Numbered from the stretch's first letter, positions 31,854 to 43,712 are shown. The stretch is 64,000 bases of DNA from Russula earlei (GCA_025769875.1 JAGFNK010000269.1:1-64000); one strand, 5' to 3'. Numbers and translations are program-made. Notes: a model not told the origin generated them from the sequence alone.

Positions 31854-32238
31854 TGTTGAACCGGAACCCGAACGGATCAAAGAAGGCAAAGACCTTCATA
31901 CAAGGTTCAAGATCCGCTCATAGATGTTACATGTTAGACAGAACTTTAGTATATGCACTTATGGCAATAGGGTTACGCATACTACGCTATCTATCACAAG
32001 ATGCAGCCTTATGCTGCGTCTAGAACGTTTCCACATCACGCGTCACTTAATGCGCGATATAGTGGACACCTGTAGTCACCTCTTTTGGACTTAGGAACAG
32101 CCCTGGGTCATAGAGGTATAAATACCATACATGTAGACGAGTATACACATCGCTCTACACCCCAATATCACTTGAGCATTAGCACAACCTCTAAGGTGGG
32201 TTGCTTGGCCTGTTAGCTGCGCTCTATGCTGCGCAACA
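31854..32238 (+). repeat. Copia-A2 3' LTR
   Basis: This 385-bp LTR is preceded by the purine tract AAGGGGGAG at 31845-31853. It ends TGCTGCGCAACA, followed by the TTGGC target duplication. Confidence 0.95.
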
Positions 32239-32243
32239 TTGGC

Positions 32244-33100
32244 AACTGTGGCTCATTGTTGAAAGTGAGGGGAGGTGGGGTGGTAGTTTCTTGGCAAATA
32301 ATGGCTGGATGCTCAACCTGGGTATCCAAAAAGGGGGGAGTAACATCTTTGGAGCTCAGAGGCTCAGAATGGGATGCCTTGTTTTGTGTATAGATGCTGA
32401 TAAAGCCATCAAGCTTTCCTTGGGTTCATGTTGTTTTGTGATATCGCTCCTGTGTGCACTTTGACTTGCTGGCAACATCTGGTCCTTTTGCATACATCTT
32501 CGGTTGGGCTTTCCAAGATATCAGCTGATGTTCAATGGGAAAGTGTAATATTGGTATGTACTCTTCTTTTCCTGCTCCTGTTTCTTCCTTTTAGCACTCA
32601 GCTTTGCTGGTATCCAGTCTTCATCATGAGGATCATCACCAAGCCTGGCTGCCATTAAAATCAGCCTTGCCTGAAGGCCAGGTGTCACATGACCCAGGTC
32701 TATATCCCACTCATTGTTCCATTTGGACCATTTCCTCTATGTCATTGTTGTGTGTTTCATTGTCAGAAAGCTCCTTTTCAAAGTCAACCTTTAGACTGTC
32801 ATGGTATGTCCCAGAATTCCATTGCACACTCCTCATTGGATTCTGCTGAAGTATTGAGTGGATTCCACTCTTTGTTTGCAGTGACATTTGTGGTTGGATT
32901 TTGGTTGCACAGCCCCGAGATGTTGTGCTGGTACTTTGGCAGTTGCGTACTTTTAGTGGTGGTTAGATGATCAAAAATTACTATAAAAGGTGATTGGGTC
33001 GGCAAGATAATTGGGGCTTCAATCACATGTGTAAATGACACCAAAGTATTTTCTAAATCACTTATTTAATGACTTATTTATTATGTATCTTGAAAATAAA
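32244..33100. other. Intergenic, no recognisable gene
   Basis: The left edge continues the sequence interrupted by Copia-A2. No protein domain is recognised on either strand. The part near 33050-33110 is A/T-rich and may hold the 3' UTR of the MULE transposase. Confidence 0.4.
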
Positions 33101-35683
33101 TTACAATACAAATAAAGATTTTCTATTGTAAGGATCAGCAGAAGATGAGGCCGCTAGAATTGGTGGCAGTGCAAGTCCAGAAAGACATGGTGCAAGGGAG
33201 GTGGTGGCATCTGAGGGAGGGGGGTTCCGAGGGGGGTTCCGAGGGAGGGGGGTTTGAGACGGTGGTTCCCTGAGGGCATGTGTGCACACATTTGTGGTGG
33301 CAGATGTTGCATCAGGCTTGGCACGCTTGCCCGACTGTTTGCCCCTGGTGTACAGATCATCATGAACATGGTGGCGCTTTCCCTTAGCAATGCCGATGCT
33401 TTGCACTGTAAGTCCCTGCACGTCGGGGAGACTGGTCCATTGTTTTGGGCCCCATTTGACACCCATATGCTTGGCTATCTCTGTCCATGTATGCTGATTG
33501 GGCACAATTACCTCCTTATCGGGTAAGACCTTGAAACCTTGAATTATATTAATTGTGGCTGCCAAACTGTATTTGGCAGCCCAGGCAGCCTCAACGATCT
33601 CCGCTGATTGATTAGTATCCTCAAGCCTAGATGCAAGATCGCATGATAATGATATGATCTCCTGTGAGAGAGATACTAGGCTCTCCCTTGGCCTGGTGGA
33701 TGGGGATGGTGGGTCAGGGGATCTATTTGCATTCTCTGTGGGAGCTTTTTGGGTGCTCTCTTCAGGACAGAGGTGAGGAAAGTGGATGTAGATTGCTGCA
33801 ATGTGTTTGCAGAATCTAATCCATGGATAATCTGTGCAATCACAAGTCGACTTCATCAGATCAATTGAGTAAAACTCACCAGACTGGGATTGTGAAGCGA
33901 TGTGAAAGCAGATCTCATCAAATTGCAAAATTGAATCTTGTGATATGCTCTCAGCACAGGCGAAAAGTTTCCAACGCCTGTCAGCCGCCAGGTCCCGACC
34001 ATCGAGCCCAACTTTCTGACGTTCATGCCTGTTTTGGTAATACAGCACCATTCGATGCACTAGCACAAATAAGATTTGATTGATCTGCCGATTGTGCTTG
34101 CCATCAAGCCAGTGTGATTTGAGGACGTGATGATATCTAAAAAATGATTAAGTCATCTTATCTTTAGATCAGTTGGAACACATACACTTCAATCAACATA
34201 TTTGTGTCCCCTTCCTCAAAGATATGCCGATTTTTCCGGAAAACCATGGACCACATATGCACCACAGGCATCCATTCACACCCAAGGTAGTTTACAAAAC
34301 TTTGTAGGACCTGAGGATCAGTGGAGATCTCCTCCCAGATTTGCAGAAAGTTGGCCTGATCATCTGTATATACCCATCTCTTGATCTTATCCCACAGATC
34401 AGGAAATTTGGTTGTATTGAAGTGTGATTGCATTGCGCGCAACACGTGCCATTTGCAAAGCCATATCCGACTTCCCAGATAAGCAATCTTGAGGGCGGCA
34501 ATCTGCATGGCATCATGATCTGTCATAATAATAGACAGCCGAATAGCCAGACTGGCATCCCTGACCCAATGGACAAAAAAGGAAATTGTGTCTGTTGTTC
34601 CATTGGATGCCAGCATCCAGGCAACAGGCACACCTATCTGGAAAAGGTAAGCACGCTAAATTGACATTTAGTAAATATTATGCACCATGTCCCCAGTGAT
34701 CCTGCACGATCATGGTAAATAATAAAAAGTCCAGATATTGAGTAATATTATGAGTTGCGTCAATACTGATGAAGCTGTTCCCAAGGCAGCGGAATGCCTC
34801 CATTTGGGAAGGGGTCTGGATGCATAACACATATGCATCCTCCTGCAGATTTGACTGAGATAGGGCACTGTGCAGCCTATCTTTGTAAAATACATTCATA
34901 TTTCATCTCTCAATCTGTCCAACCAGAGCCTGGTGGAGATGGCATCCTCTGGATGCAGCCTGATATTGTTATCTTCAATTTTCCAGGCCATATGGCTCAC
35001 ATCCCGAAGCAAGATGAATCGGTCTTGGCTGCCATCAGGTGATGAATCCTGAATATTGCATACCTTTCAATTCATTAGGTTAGCAATTAAAAATAAATTC
35101 AATGCACACTTACTATTTCCCGTGGATCAACCTTCCTTGACAACAAGGATCTAATTTTATCACATGCTATGCATGACATTCGTGTGTAAGCGAGATTAGC
35201 AATTCCAATTTCATGGTCATGCTCGCTTGCGTATTGTCTGAGAATGGTAGGCGCATCCGTGTATGATTTGATGACTATTTGGCAACGGCAACCCATCTTC
35301 TTGATCTCAGATCTCCGTGTGCGATCAGGGTGCTTCTTTACATAACATGAAGCTCCTCCAGATAGTTGGCAGGAACAGACAAAAACTTTTTTTGTCCATC
35401 CCTGCCCATGCTCAGTGCTGGATGTAATCAATTCAATTGCATGAGCCAGTTCTTCCTGCTGGCACCATGTGTCGAAATCAGCTGCTGTCGGCCATTCCAT
35501 GGGGTATCTGCCATGCTCCTGGTCATAATTAAAATCTCCCCTCTTTCCAGAATTGGCAATGATCTTTGAAGGGGCATGCCTGAACTTTAAATGTTGTGTC
35601 ATGCAAGGGGTGCTCGGGCTGGAAGTGGCAGATGGAGCGGATGGGGCAGATGATGCGCCGGCCAATCGGAAACAGGATAACAT
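33101..35683 (-). pseudogene. MULE transposase with SWIM zinc finger
   Basis: Mutator-like transposase gene in about four exons from ATG 35683. Exon 1 (to about 35114) has a Cys-containing DNA-binding region (VFVCSCQLSGGASC, KMGCRCQIVIKS). Exon 2 (about 35063-34678) carries FISIDATHN with the first catalytic Asp. Exon 3 (34631 to about 34194) has MTDHDAMQ, the second Asp, and LCKWHVLRAM. Exon 4 (from about 34145) contains the SWIM finger CDC-x9-CKHI and ends 33101. Introns are about 45-50 bp: GTAAGT at 35113, a GC-AG candidate at about 34678-34634, and GTATGT at about 34190. At about 34900 the frame breaks (DEI-stop against MNVFYKD), a net 1-bp indel, so it is probably inactive. No terminal repeats were identified. 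Confidence 0.8.
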
Positions 35684-36175
35684 TTGTTTGTGATTTCATA
35701 GGGAAAAAGGTAAGTAGTTATGCTACTGTTAACTCGCTTATATGTGTAATTTAACACATGATTGAACCCCTGATTCTCTTGCCGACCCAATCGCCTTTTA
35801 TGGCAATTCTTGATCATCCAACCCACTGCTAAAAGTCAAAAGCTTACTTTGGCTGGTGACCACCAGGCATTGGTGACATGTATTATTCCCAATATTTCAA
35901 TTAATTTTTAATTTCTGTGGTGGCACCACCTAAACTTTTGATGGTGGCAGGCAGGGCACAACAAAAGGAGTTGATTAATGCTTTTGCTGTGATTTTTGTG
36001 ATTTTTTTGGTATCCCCGCCAAAATTTTGACCTCTGAAAATAAAAGTTCTTCCTCAGGAAATCCACTCATTGAATCTTGTTCTAATTGTCCTTGATCTAA
36101 TGTTTTTACACTAAACTACCATAACCAATACCCTGTGGTGCCCAGAAAAGTTCGCTCCTAAATTTGTCGACTTTG
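35684..36175. other. A/T-rich spacer
   Basis: No gene is seen. The interval contains a GTGGCACCACC palindrome near 35921 and a T-rich tract. It may be subterminal sequence of the MULE or of the pogo-type element that ends at 36390. Confidence 0.35.
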
Positions 36176-36179
36176 CTTG

Positions 36180-36390
36180 TCCATGACTGTAACCTAATGT
36201 AGTAATTTGATACTCACCTTGCCAAAACATGTATGGTATTTCCTCTCTTAAAGTGTATAGGTTATGGGTTATCAGGGAGCTATGGGTTATGGGACCAATC
36301 TGCCCACATACCAAGTTGGGATTCCCAAAATTGTATGGGATATAAGGGGTTACAGGTTATGTGGGAGATGGGTTAAGAGGGAGACAACTG
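36180..36390 (-). repeat. Terminal region of a pogo-like element (inverted copy)
   Basis: This is an inverted copy of 6546-6760. On the minus strand it starts CAGTTGTCTCCCTCTT at 36390, preceded by TA at 36391-36392, and keeps the CCTTATATCCCATA and GGGAATCCCAA motifs. No transposase adjoins it, so it is a second, independent remnant of the same family. Confidence 0.65.
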
Positions 36391-36392
36391 TA

Positions 36393-37200
36393 TCATTGCT
36401 TGCATGCTTGGCTTGCTGGAACTGATGTCTGGTCCACAACTGGTTGTGGTCGGTCTAAGCACAGTCTATTAATTAAATGTTGAGATTATCATTGATTTGG
36501 TGTGTACTACCCTGGGACATTGTGATGTAATCACAGCCAAGGCATGTTGATGCATCAACTCCTACAGACCAGGCACTCCCAGCTCATGCACTGGATCACA
36601 CAGACCAGCTCAGCTTATATGCTGAGATCTGCATTAGTTACAATGATAAGTGAATTGTTGACAATCGGTAGCTACTAATGACTGATCCTTTATGATACAA
36701 GTTGGTAGTTATGATTACTTTGCTTAGAGATGCTCTTGCATATTTAAGAGGCACTCAATTAGCTCAGTTTTGTCTTACACAATACTGAAGTGAGTACTTA
36801 CTGTTTCCTATCTTATCTATTGCATCTAATCACATGTTGTAGATATCTTTTGATAGGTATTACTGAATTATAGTTTTGTCTTACACAATACTGAAATATC
36901 TTTTGATAGATCTTAAGGATCTTATCACTGTTATCATAACCTGCACCCATCTGCTTCAACATTAAAATGTTACAGTGTTGATGAACCATGAACTCATGTG
37001 CATGAATAACTTAGGGCAATGGCAACTGAAAGTCTGATTACCATTGGTCTGGTCCAGTTGGGTCTGCAGTCCATTTTTGGTCCAATGGACCGGACTTTTA
37101 AACAAGGGGACTATCAGCCCACATTTATCACATGACCACATCTTTGTAAGCTACTATATATGGAAATGTCAAGTGGGGGAGAGGTGTGAGCAAAAACCTT
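36393..37200. other. Intergenic with a short direct repeat
   Basis: GTTTTGTCTTACACAATACT occurs at about 36764 and again at about 36872, each followed by a similar ATATCTTTTGATAG stretch. A TATTTAAG box near 36739 precedes the first. This could be the R/U5 part of an old LTR, but no boundary can be set. Confidence 0.4.
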
Positions 37201-37309
37201 GTCTACATGTCACATTAGTCTTGGTTCCAGACGTTCTATCTCAGATGGGAGAATCCAAGAGAGGTTGAATCAGAGTGTGAAAAATAGATGAAACTGTTCA
37301 AGACAGAAT

Positions 37310-38392
37310 GTCTGGTGACTTTTTTTTATTTTTTATTTTTTATTTTGGAAAGCATTTTATTCCTAGGCCAGTAATCTAAGTATTATTCTACTGAGATTGT
37401 ACTGAAACTAAGGATAATTGCTGGGTGTCAGGAAATTTGCCATTAGCCTTACCCAGCGCACTGAAGCCAGGCCGCAAGGGTCTGGTTGTGAGGGGAAATG
37501 CAGTTTATGCACATCCCTGGTGTTGGGATAGTGTGGGACTCAGGGGAGGCTTTTAACCCAGAGTTATCAGCAGCCTCATACCCACTAAAACCTCACATCT
37601 TTCCATCCAGTCTTTCAGGAGTTCCTGGCTTTGCCTCAGGACTTCTTCCCAGGTGGCTTTGACCAAAAGTTTGTTGTGTCGGTTACATTTTATTTTTGTT
37701 GTGTTGAGTTTGTCAGTTGTCAGTCTCCTGTTAATGGCATTTCTCCAGCATGTTGGAGGCCCTGTATCACTCATTCACATCTTAGGATCCAGGTTAGGTG
37801 GGCTGATTCAGATATCAAGATTTGGAGGAGTCTAGTTGGGCCACGTGGTGGTGTTTTCTTGTTGGGGGGTTGTAGTTGTGTTTGTTAGTCTTCTGTTTAT
37901 AGAATTCCTCCAGTGGGTCACTACTACTGCTCCCTCGTGTTGGTGGTTGTGGTAGGGTGTGATACTATCCGGTGGCATTTAATAAAGTGTTGGTGTGGCT
38001 CATTCGTGTCAGTTGTCCAGTTGGGGCGTAGGTGGAGTGTGGTCGGGGGTTTGTGTCTTACATGGGGGTTTGTTGTGGGCGTTGATTGTTGGGTGGCATG
38101 GGGGGAGGTGTTCCCCAGTCAGAGGGTCAGGCAGGTAAGGTGCAGGGGGTTGTTGTGTTCATGTGTACAGGGCTCAGGTTGTGTGTTGGGTCTCCGGGCA
38201 GATAGTCTCATCAGTGGATTTTGGTTTCCACTGGGCTCTTCAGGGTATCACGTACAGTCTCATGGGTAGTTCACGAGTGGTAGGTGGGCTGAGGATATTC
38301 AAGGTTATAAACCATCCTTGCCCCGACTCACATCATGGGAAAACTGCACCTGATGGTGGTAGCAGAACAAGGAGCCCCCGTCTGGTGACTTT
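37310..38392 (-). mobile_element. LINE insertion with poly(A) tail and 13-bp target duplication
   Basis: About 1.06 kb is flanked by the direct repeat GTCTGGTGACTTT (37310-37322 and 38380-38392). On the minus strand it ends in AATAAAAAATAAAAAATAAA, the A-rich tail of a non-LTR element. The last open part of that strand (about 37760-37553) reads CWRNAINRRLTTDKLNTTKI and EVLVGM, resembling the C-terminus of fungal LINE ORF2 proteins. The inverted partner at 39754-39772 shows the same sequence uninterrupted. The copy is much shorter than a full LINE, so it is truncated or internally deleted. Confidence 0.8.
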
Positions 38393-38479
38393 TGTATGGG
38401 TGGGTGTGGGCAACTGATCATGTGACCTTGTCACATACTATCCACATACTTGTATATCAATGCATACCTGTGCATACAG

Positions 38480-38883
38480 CCTGCTGCTTGCAATGTCCAC
38501 TGTCCCTTCTGATGGTGACACTTCAGATTCTGACCCCAAAGCACATGAGGATGCTGCACCAGAATGAGCCCCAAAATCTGACCCACACATCCGACAAACT
38601 GACCAATGTCAACAATTTCTGGAGGATACTGGTGACATTTCTGACCACATGCTACAGGTTCTAATTTTTGGACGGCTCTAGCAACATTTTTAATTGTGTG
38701 CTACAGGTTCTTGATCTGATGGATAAGCTACACCTCAATCTTCCTTTGTTTCTTTGGGCAATCAGTAGCTTTGATCCAAGGGCAGGTAGGGACAGGAAGG
38801 AACCAAGAGCAAGGTTGTGCTCCGGGACACAACACTTAGATGTGTTGGACACAAGTGCAAGAGGGGATGTGTGGACAACATGA
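38480..38883 (+). pseudogene. Decayed transposon-associated protein (tentative)
   Basis: Inside the inverted-repeat element a plus-strand frame reads STVPSDGDTSDSDPKAHED, stops, and resumes at about 38700 with VLDLMDKLHLNLPLFLWAIS. The second block resembles the N-terminal helix of basidiomycete proteins associated with transposons (a DUF6589-like start). The match is short and from memory. The rest of the element (38900-39700) shows no gene. Confidence 0.3.
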
Positions 38884-40080
38884 TTCAATTTCCTGAGCTA
38901 AATCTGTTACATTCAAGATGGTAATTACTTGTTCTTATATACAAAGGTGTCCTGTTCCTCTGACTTCAAGTCTGCAAGCACAGGGTGGTGCAGCAATGAC
39001 GTAGGGGCAAGATGCTGTGGGCAGCAAGCCCTCTGGTAAGGCAATGATGATGATGTGTGTGTGTCATTCAGGTCTTGTGTGTAGACGTGTGGCGGAGGTG
39101 AGGGCGATGCTTGAGAGTCAGTCCCAGAGGGGCAAGAACATAAACACAAGGAAGGGGGGAAAGCATGAGATGGATAAAGGAGACTAGTGGTGCAGGGGAT
39201 AGATGTAGGCGAGAGAGCACAAGGCATTGGGCAGCAAGGCAAGTGATGTCAATGGCAATCAACTTCAGCCATTGTTGCAGTTCCTGGGCATGGAGTGGGG
39301 AACAAAGTGATGACATCAAGAGGGGAACACAAGAAGGAGAGAGAAAGATGAAAGTGTGGGAAGGAGGACGCATGGGCGAGGGACATGCAGGAGGGGGCAA
39401 GTGCAAGTCATGTGAGTTTCCCAGCCAGTGGGCTCACACACCTTACAGCATGTAACAATTTCACCACACAAACACATTTCTAACTGCTGGGAGGATGATA
39501 TGGAATAAAAGAGAGAGTGGATATCCTTGTACTGGATATGCTCCAGCATATTGCACAGGATGAGGGTAATATTGAATAGAATAGCAGATTGTTGGCTGAG
39601 GCACAGTTTGATGACTGGGACTCAGAGCTGGATATATGGGATGGTCCAAGTCCAACATGATCCTATGAGTAGAAATGTACACATCAATATCCCACAGTAG
39701 ATAGAGATAGTACATGACAAGGTCACATGATCAGTTACCCACACCCACCCATACGAAAGTCACCAGACGTTCTATCTTCTATCTCAAACAGTTTCATCTA
39801 TTTTTCGCACTCCGATTCAACCTCCCTCGGATTCTCCCGTCCGAGATAGAACGTCTGGAACGAGACTAATGTCACATGACCTTGATTTATAATGATACTT
39901 GGTTGATATTTGTTCTACTTTCTTTTCTGGAAATGTCAGTGTGGGGGAGAGTCCTTGGATTGCATTTGGTGAGAGCCACCAGCCCGTGGGTACTTCCGGA
40001 CGATCACCTTACCCCCAGTCACTACGCTCAATCCTAACCGATGAGCTTTCGCCCGTAAGTCGAGCGAGGGTCAACATACC

Positions 40081-41640
40081 ATGCCTGAAGTGACTAACCT
40101 TCACATAGTCCTATTCGGCGACTCCGTTATCACGCCTCCTCATTACTTACTGGCTTCATCCGGTCATTATTGGCCTGCACCGCCCGCTCCTCGACTACGA
40201 TCGGTGGTCCCTGCCGAGCCTGGTTGGTAGCATGTCCTTGTGAACATCGCCAAGGTGTGTCTTCATTGCTCAGTGTCCATAGCGACCACTGACCACTCTA
40301 TTTTAGACCGGGTGACAATCAACACGCTCCCCGATGATGTCTTAGTGGAAGTATTCCATTTCTATGTGAATCACTCGAGCATAGGGACAAATGAATGGCA
40401 TACACTGGTCCATGTATGTCAAAGATGGCGACATGTCGTGTTTGCATTGCCACGTCGCCTGAACCTGCGACTTGATTACACAGGAAAGAGACCGATATCT
40501 GAGCTGCTTGACGTCTGGCCAGTCTCGCCTGTGGCAATGAGCCATGGTCCCGACTCGTTGAACTCCTGGGAACACCTAGTTGGTGCCCTCGAGTCGGAGC
40601 ATCACCACCGCATATGTCAAATCGACTTGTGGCCCATTCCAACATCAGAATTGGAAAAATTGGCAGCAGCGATGCAGAAACCATATCCGGAACTGACATC
40701 TCTGTTGTTTTGGGCAAAACGCTATACTGTGACACCCCTTTCGGATTCGTTCTTGGGCGGATCCGCCCCACTTCTACGAGAACTCTGGTTGCACGGTTGT
40801 CCGTTTCCAGGAATTCCAAAACTACTCTTGTCCTCCAATCAACTTGTCGTTCTTTCCCTTTGGAATATTCCCAACTCTGGTTACATTTCTCCCCAAGATT
40901 TGGTCACCGCCCTGTCGGTCTCTTCCAGACTTGAAATACTTCGCCTTGGATTCGAATCCCCTCTACATCCGCGATGTCGACCTCCACCTCCGTTTACACG
41001 CTCTGTCCTCCCCGCTCTCACCCGACTTGATTTCAAAGGCGTTCACGCGTACTTGGAAGTCTTAGTGGCCCAAATCGAGGCTCCCCTTCTCGACAGACTC
41101 TGCGTAACATTCTTCATGGACTTCGACTTTGTCCTCCCACAACTCCACCGGCTGATCAGTCAGACAGAGTCGTTCAATTCATGCGACAGAGCAACCGTGT
41201 GCACTTCCGATAGTGCAATTCAATTCGCAATATCTAGAGAAACACGTCAGTTTCCGGTGCTGTTGTTGGAAATCATGCAGTCAGATGGGCAGCTTTCATC
41301 GCTTGCCCAGGTCTGCAGCTCATCCTTTCCCCTCTCCACATTGGTTCAGCTCGACATCATTGGTCATTGTTGGTTATTACACCAGACAAATAACATGGTA
41401 ACCACTCAATGGGTGGAATTTCTGGCCCCGTTCACTGCTGTGAAGGACCTGCGTCTATCCGATCAAGTTGAGCAACATGTCTGCAAAGCGCTGGCAGAGC
41501 TCGCGGAAGAAAGACGAGCTGACGTCTTACCCGCTCTGCGTAACATTTTCTTGAGGCACTTCTTGCCATGGGAAATTGAGGGATTCGTCGCTGCGCGGAG
41601 ACTCTCTGGTCACCCTGTGGCTGTCCACCGTTGGAGATAG
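40081..41640 (+). CDS. F-box-like protein (5' end doubtful)
   Basis: An uninterrupted frame from 40231 to 41640 (about 469 codons) holds the F-box-like motif INTLPDDVLVEVF (about 40318-40356), WHTLVHVCQRWRHVVFALPR and a leucine-rich remainder ending GFVAARRLSGHPVAVHRWR. The ATG matching the sister genes is at 40081 in the same frame, but a TAG at 40228-40230 separates it from the F-box. The next in-frame ATG lies beyond the F-box. Either a spliced 5' exon is used or the copy is disabled. Upstream (39990-40080) is the shared family 5' region. It is the only F-box copy on the plus strand. Confidence 0.65.
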
Positions 41641-41907
41641 GATCTGGGCAGGATCGATGAGCTCTTTATGCTCCCCATGTAATTAGCATCTGATATCATT
41701 TACCTTCTGTGCGGTTATCTGACTCCAAACACCCTTGTTACTGTACCATTACTCAGGTCTTGTCTTTTGTCTATTCATGCTCACTTCCTTAAACAGTCTC
41801 ACACGTTTCTTGAGACGCTAACACACAAGGATCAAATCGAATATGAATACGTACATGTCAGTGCAGGTGTGATACATCGCAGCGATTACATTGATATCTC
41901 CATGCAA
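41641..41907. other. Intergenic spacer
   Basis: The first 60 bp match the sequence downstream of the other F-box copies (for example 20060-20110 and 52060-52110, inverted). The rest shows nothing recognisable. Confidence 0.4.
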
Positions 41908-42694
41908 TGTAACGATCAGACGAGGCGAGAAGGAGGGAAAGAAAGCTTGAAGCCCTCGGTATATTCTGCTACTCATCTCCAAGGACAAGGACGAATTTGT
42001 ATACATACCAAAACATAGTCTTTACCAGTACGACCGAGCGCATGATCCGGAGGCGGGTGTAAGGGGAAAGGGAATGAGGTGTTCTAGAACGCGCGACGCG
42101 GTATGCGCTCAGTAACGGGGTCGGTATACCATGGCCGGCGGGGATAGTCTAAAAAAGAAAGACTGAAAATATTTGGAACATACGCGGAGGAGAAGGTCTC
42201 GAACGCGAGAGGGGCGCGGGTCGTGGCGACAACGGGGCCATTTGGCCGTCGGCGGCGTGCCTAGTCCAGTCCAGCGAAGAAAGAAAGAAAGAAAGGATCT
42301 AAAAGTGGTAAAAACGTACGCAGAGTCAAGTCGGAGAGGCGGGTATTCACAAACGAAACGGTTTCGAACGACTTCGGAAGACGACGAGTGTAGAGGCGTC
42401 GGACGAGACCCTTCGGCCATTTGGGATTGTGCCGGACTTGTCGAGAGCGAGGGCGCAAGTGTCGAAAAGCTTTCGATCTGTGTGTGAGGTCGAGGCGGAG
42501 AGGAGGAGAGAGGAGGCGGGTGAGGTGGATTCAGAGGCGTGGAAGGACTGTTCGAATTCTCTTTCGTCGTCGTAGTCACACCAAGTCACCTTACACCAGA
42601 CTAAAGAAAAGGATATAGCACGTATGCAGTGTCAGAGGAAAGAGAGTTGTACGGTACTGGATGCCAGTGGGTTTGAACGCCGTTCAAGGTAACA
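41908..42694 (-). repeat. LTR-like repeat E, copy 2
   Basis: On the minus strand it starts TGTTACCTTGAACGG at 42694 and ends near GTCTGATCGTTACA at 41908, matching copy 1 at 22301-23055. The TATA-equivalent reads GTATGTATACAAATTCG. A short GAAA repeat lies at about 42279-42294. Flanking 5-mers do not match, so no target duplication is shown. Confidence 0.65.
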
Positions 42695-43109
42695 GAGGTG
42701 GCGGTTTCGGGCCGCCAGGGCGCATGCGGAGGAGCGTGACAGCGCAACACGGCGCGTCCCCGGCCGGGATCCTAAAATCAAATTTCGGCACCCCCCTCAG
42801 TGGAGAATAAATTACTTTTGATCCCTTTACATTTTGTTTCATTCAGACAGATTGAAATCAGAAATGTCTGAAAATCACAAAGACAAGTTTCATTCCACAT
42901 CAGCCTCTCTTCTCCTATATCCAATGAAAATGCAAACATGCAACTCAATTGCATGCATGCACCAAAACTGGAGCAAATGCATTGGCCAGACCAATAGGCA
43001 GTGCTTTATTTCCATTGAAGTCCAAGGTTCACTTACTATATGATTCCATTTACATTTTGCTTCTGTTCCCAACTCCAAAAAACTCATAAAAGCCACTTTT
43101 CTTGCTGCC
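42695..43109. other. Spacer, no gene seen
   Basis: GC-rich to about 42780, then A/T-rich. No recognisable domain is present on either strand. The junction with the F-box fragment is near 43110. Confidence 0.4.
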
Positions 43110-43415
43110 AATCCAACTCTGTGCACCTGATTTCTAACAAAAGCTCCCAAGGCTGATGTCTGGCTGTGGAAATTGTGAACCGAATTCCAAGATAGGACGT
43201 GCGCACGGTTGCTCTGTCACACGAATTGAATGATTCTATTTGACTGATCAACTGGTGGAGTTGTGGGAGGACAAAGTTGATGTCCATGAAGAACATTATG
43301 CCGAGTGTGGTGAGAAGGGGAGCATCAATTTGGGCCAGTAAGTCTGCCAAGTACTCGTGAACACCTTTGAATTCAAGTCGGGTGAGAGTGGGGGGAAAAC
43401 AGGATCTACAACGCT
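43110..43415 (-). pseudogene. F-box family, internal fragment
   Basis: The minus frame reads LTRLEFKGVHEYLADLLAQ, FFMDINFVLPQLHQLISQIE, SFNSCDRATVRTS and LLLEIRCTELDWQ. This corresponds to the middle leucine-rich part of the complete copies. Both ends are abrupt: similarity starts at about 43415 and stops at about 43110 after DWQQ. No F-box or C-terminus is present. Confidence 0.85.
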
Positions 43416-43707
43416 GTGTTGGACCTTGGCACACCACATGGAAGCCGGGCCAAGTCGGAACGTCACTTTTGCTCGAAATGCTCAGCGATGCTCTGGCTGT
43501 GGGACGAGACCTGGTGTGCACAGACTAGAATGATGGCATGGTCTTTTGATGTCGCATAGGCCAGAGCTGCTGCATCCTTATGCATCCACGATTGATGAGC
43601 CAAAACTCAAGGCGCCCGAAGAGATGGTGCGTGCCAATCGGCTTGATGCCTCCCTCACCTGTGTTTGATGCGGAGGGGATCTGTAGTGTGTAGACAGTGG
43701 CCATGAA
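43416..43707. other. Spacer left of Copia-B1
   Basis: No gene is recognised. The last bases (GCCATGAA) join in frame with the coding-like sequence after the element (49309 onward) when one target duplication is removed. Confidence 0.4.
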
Positions 43708-43712
43708 GAATT

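Larger units (their letters stand above)
26394..32243 (+). mobile_element. Ty1/Copia element A2
   Basis: This full-length sister of A1 has 385-bp LTRs (26399-26783 and 31854-32238) and the 5-bp target duplication TTGGC at 26394-26398 and 32239-32243. The LTRs differ at eight positions, every one a CpG transition (TG or CA in one copy, CG in the other). Coding sequence is colinear with A1, with no frameshift but four in-frame TGAs. It is older than A1 by LTR divergence. Confidence 0.95.
37204..39881. mobile_element. Inverted-repeat element interrupted by a LINE
   Basis: The arm 37204-37320 plus 38391-38450 recurs inverted at 39712-39881. The outermost shared bases are about ATGTCACATTAGTC. 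The arms are about 170 bp and similar through TTCCAGACGTTCTATCTC and GGGTGGGTGTGGG. The left arm is split by the insertion at 37321-38379. Arm decay is again CpG-biased (GGTTCC against CGTTCC; CAGATG against CGGACG). The superfamily is unknown; long arms would suit a MULE or a foldback element. No target duplication was defined. Confidence 0.65.

Noticed and set aside
26399..32238. Repeat-induced point mutation (RIP) as cause of the stops
   Set aside because: Changes are confined to CpG without an upstream T preference or dense C-to-T clusters, which fits methylation decay better.
6546..36390. Inverted pogo-like ends at 6546 and 36390 as one 30 kb composite element
   Set aside because: The interval contains many unrelated insertions and duplications, and each end has its own decay; two separate remnants are simpler.
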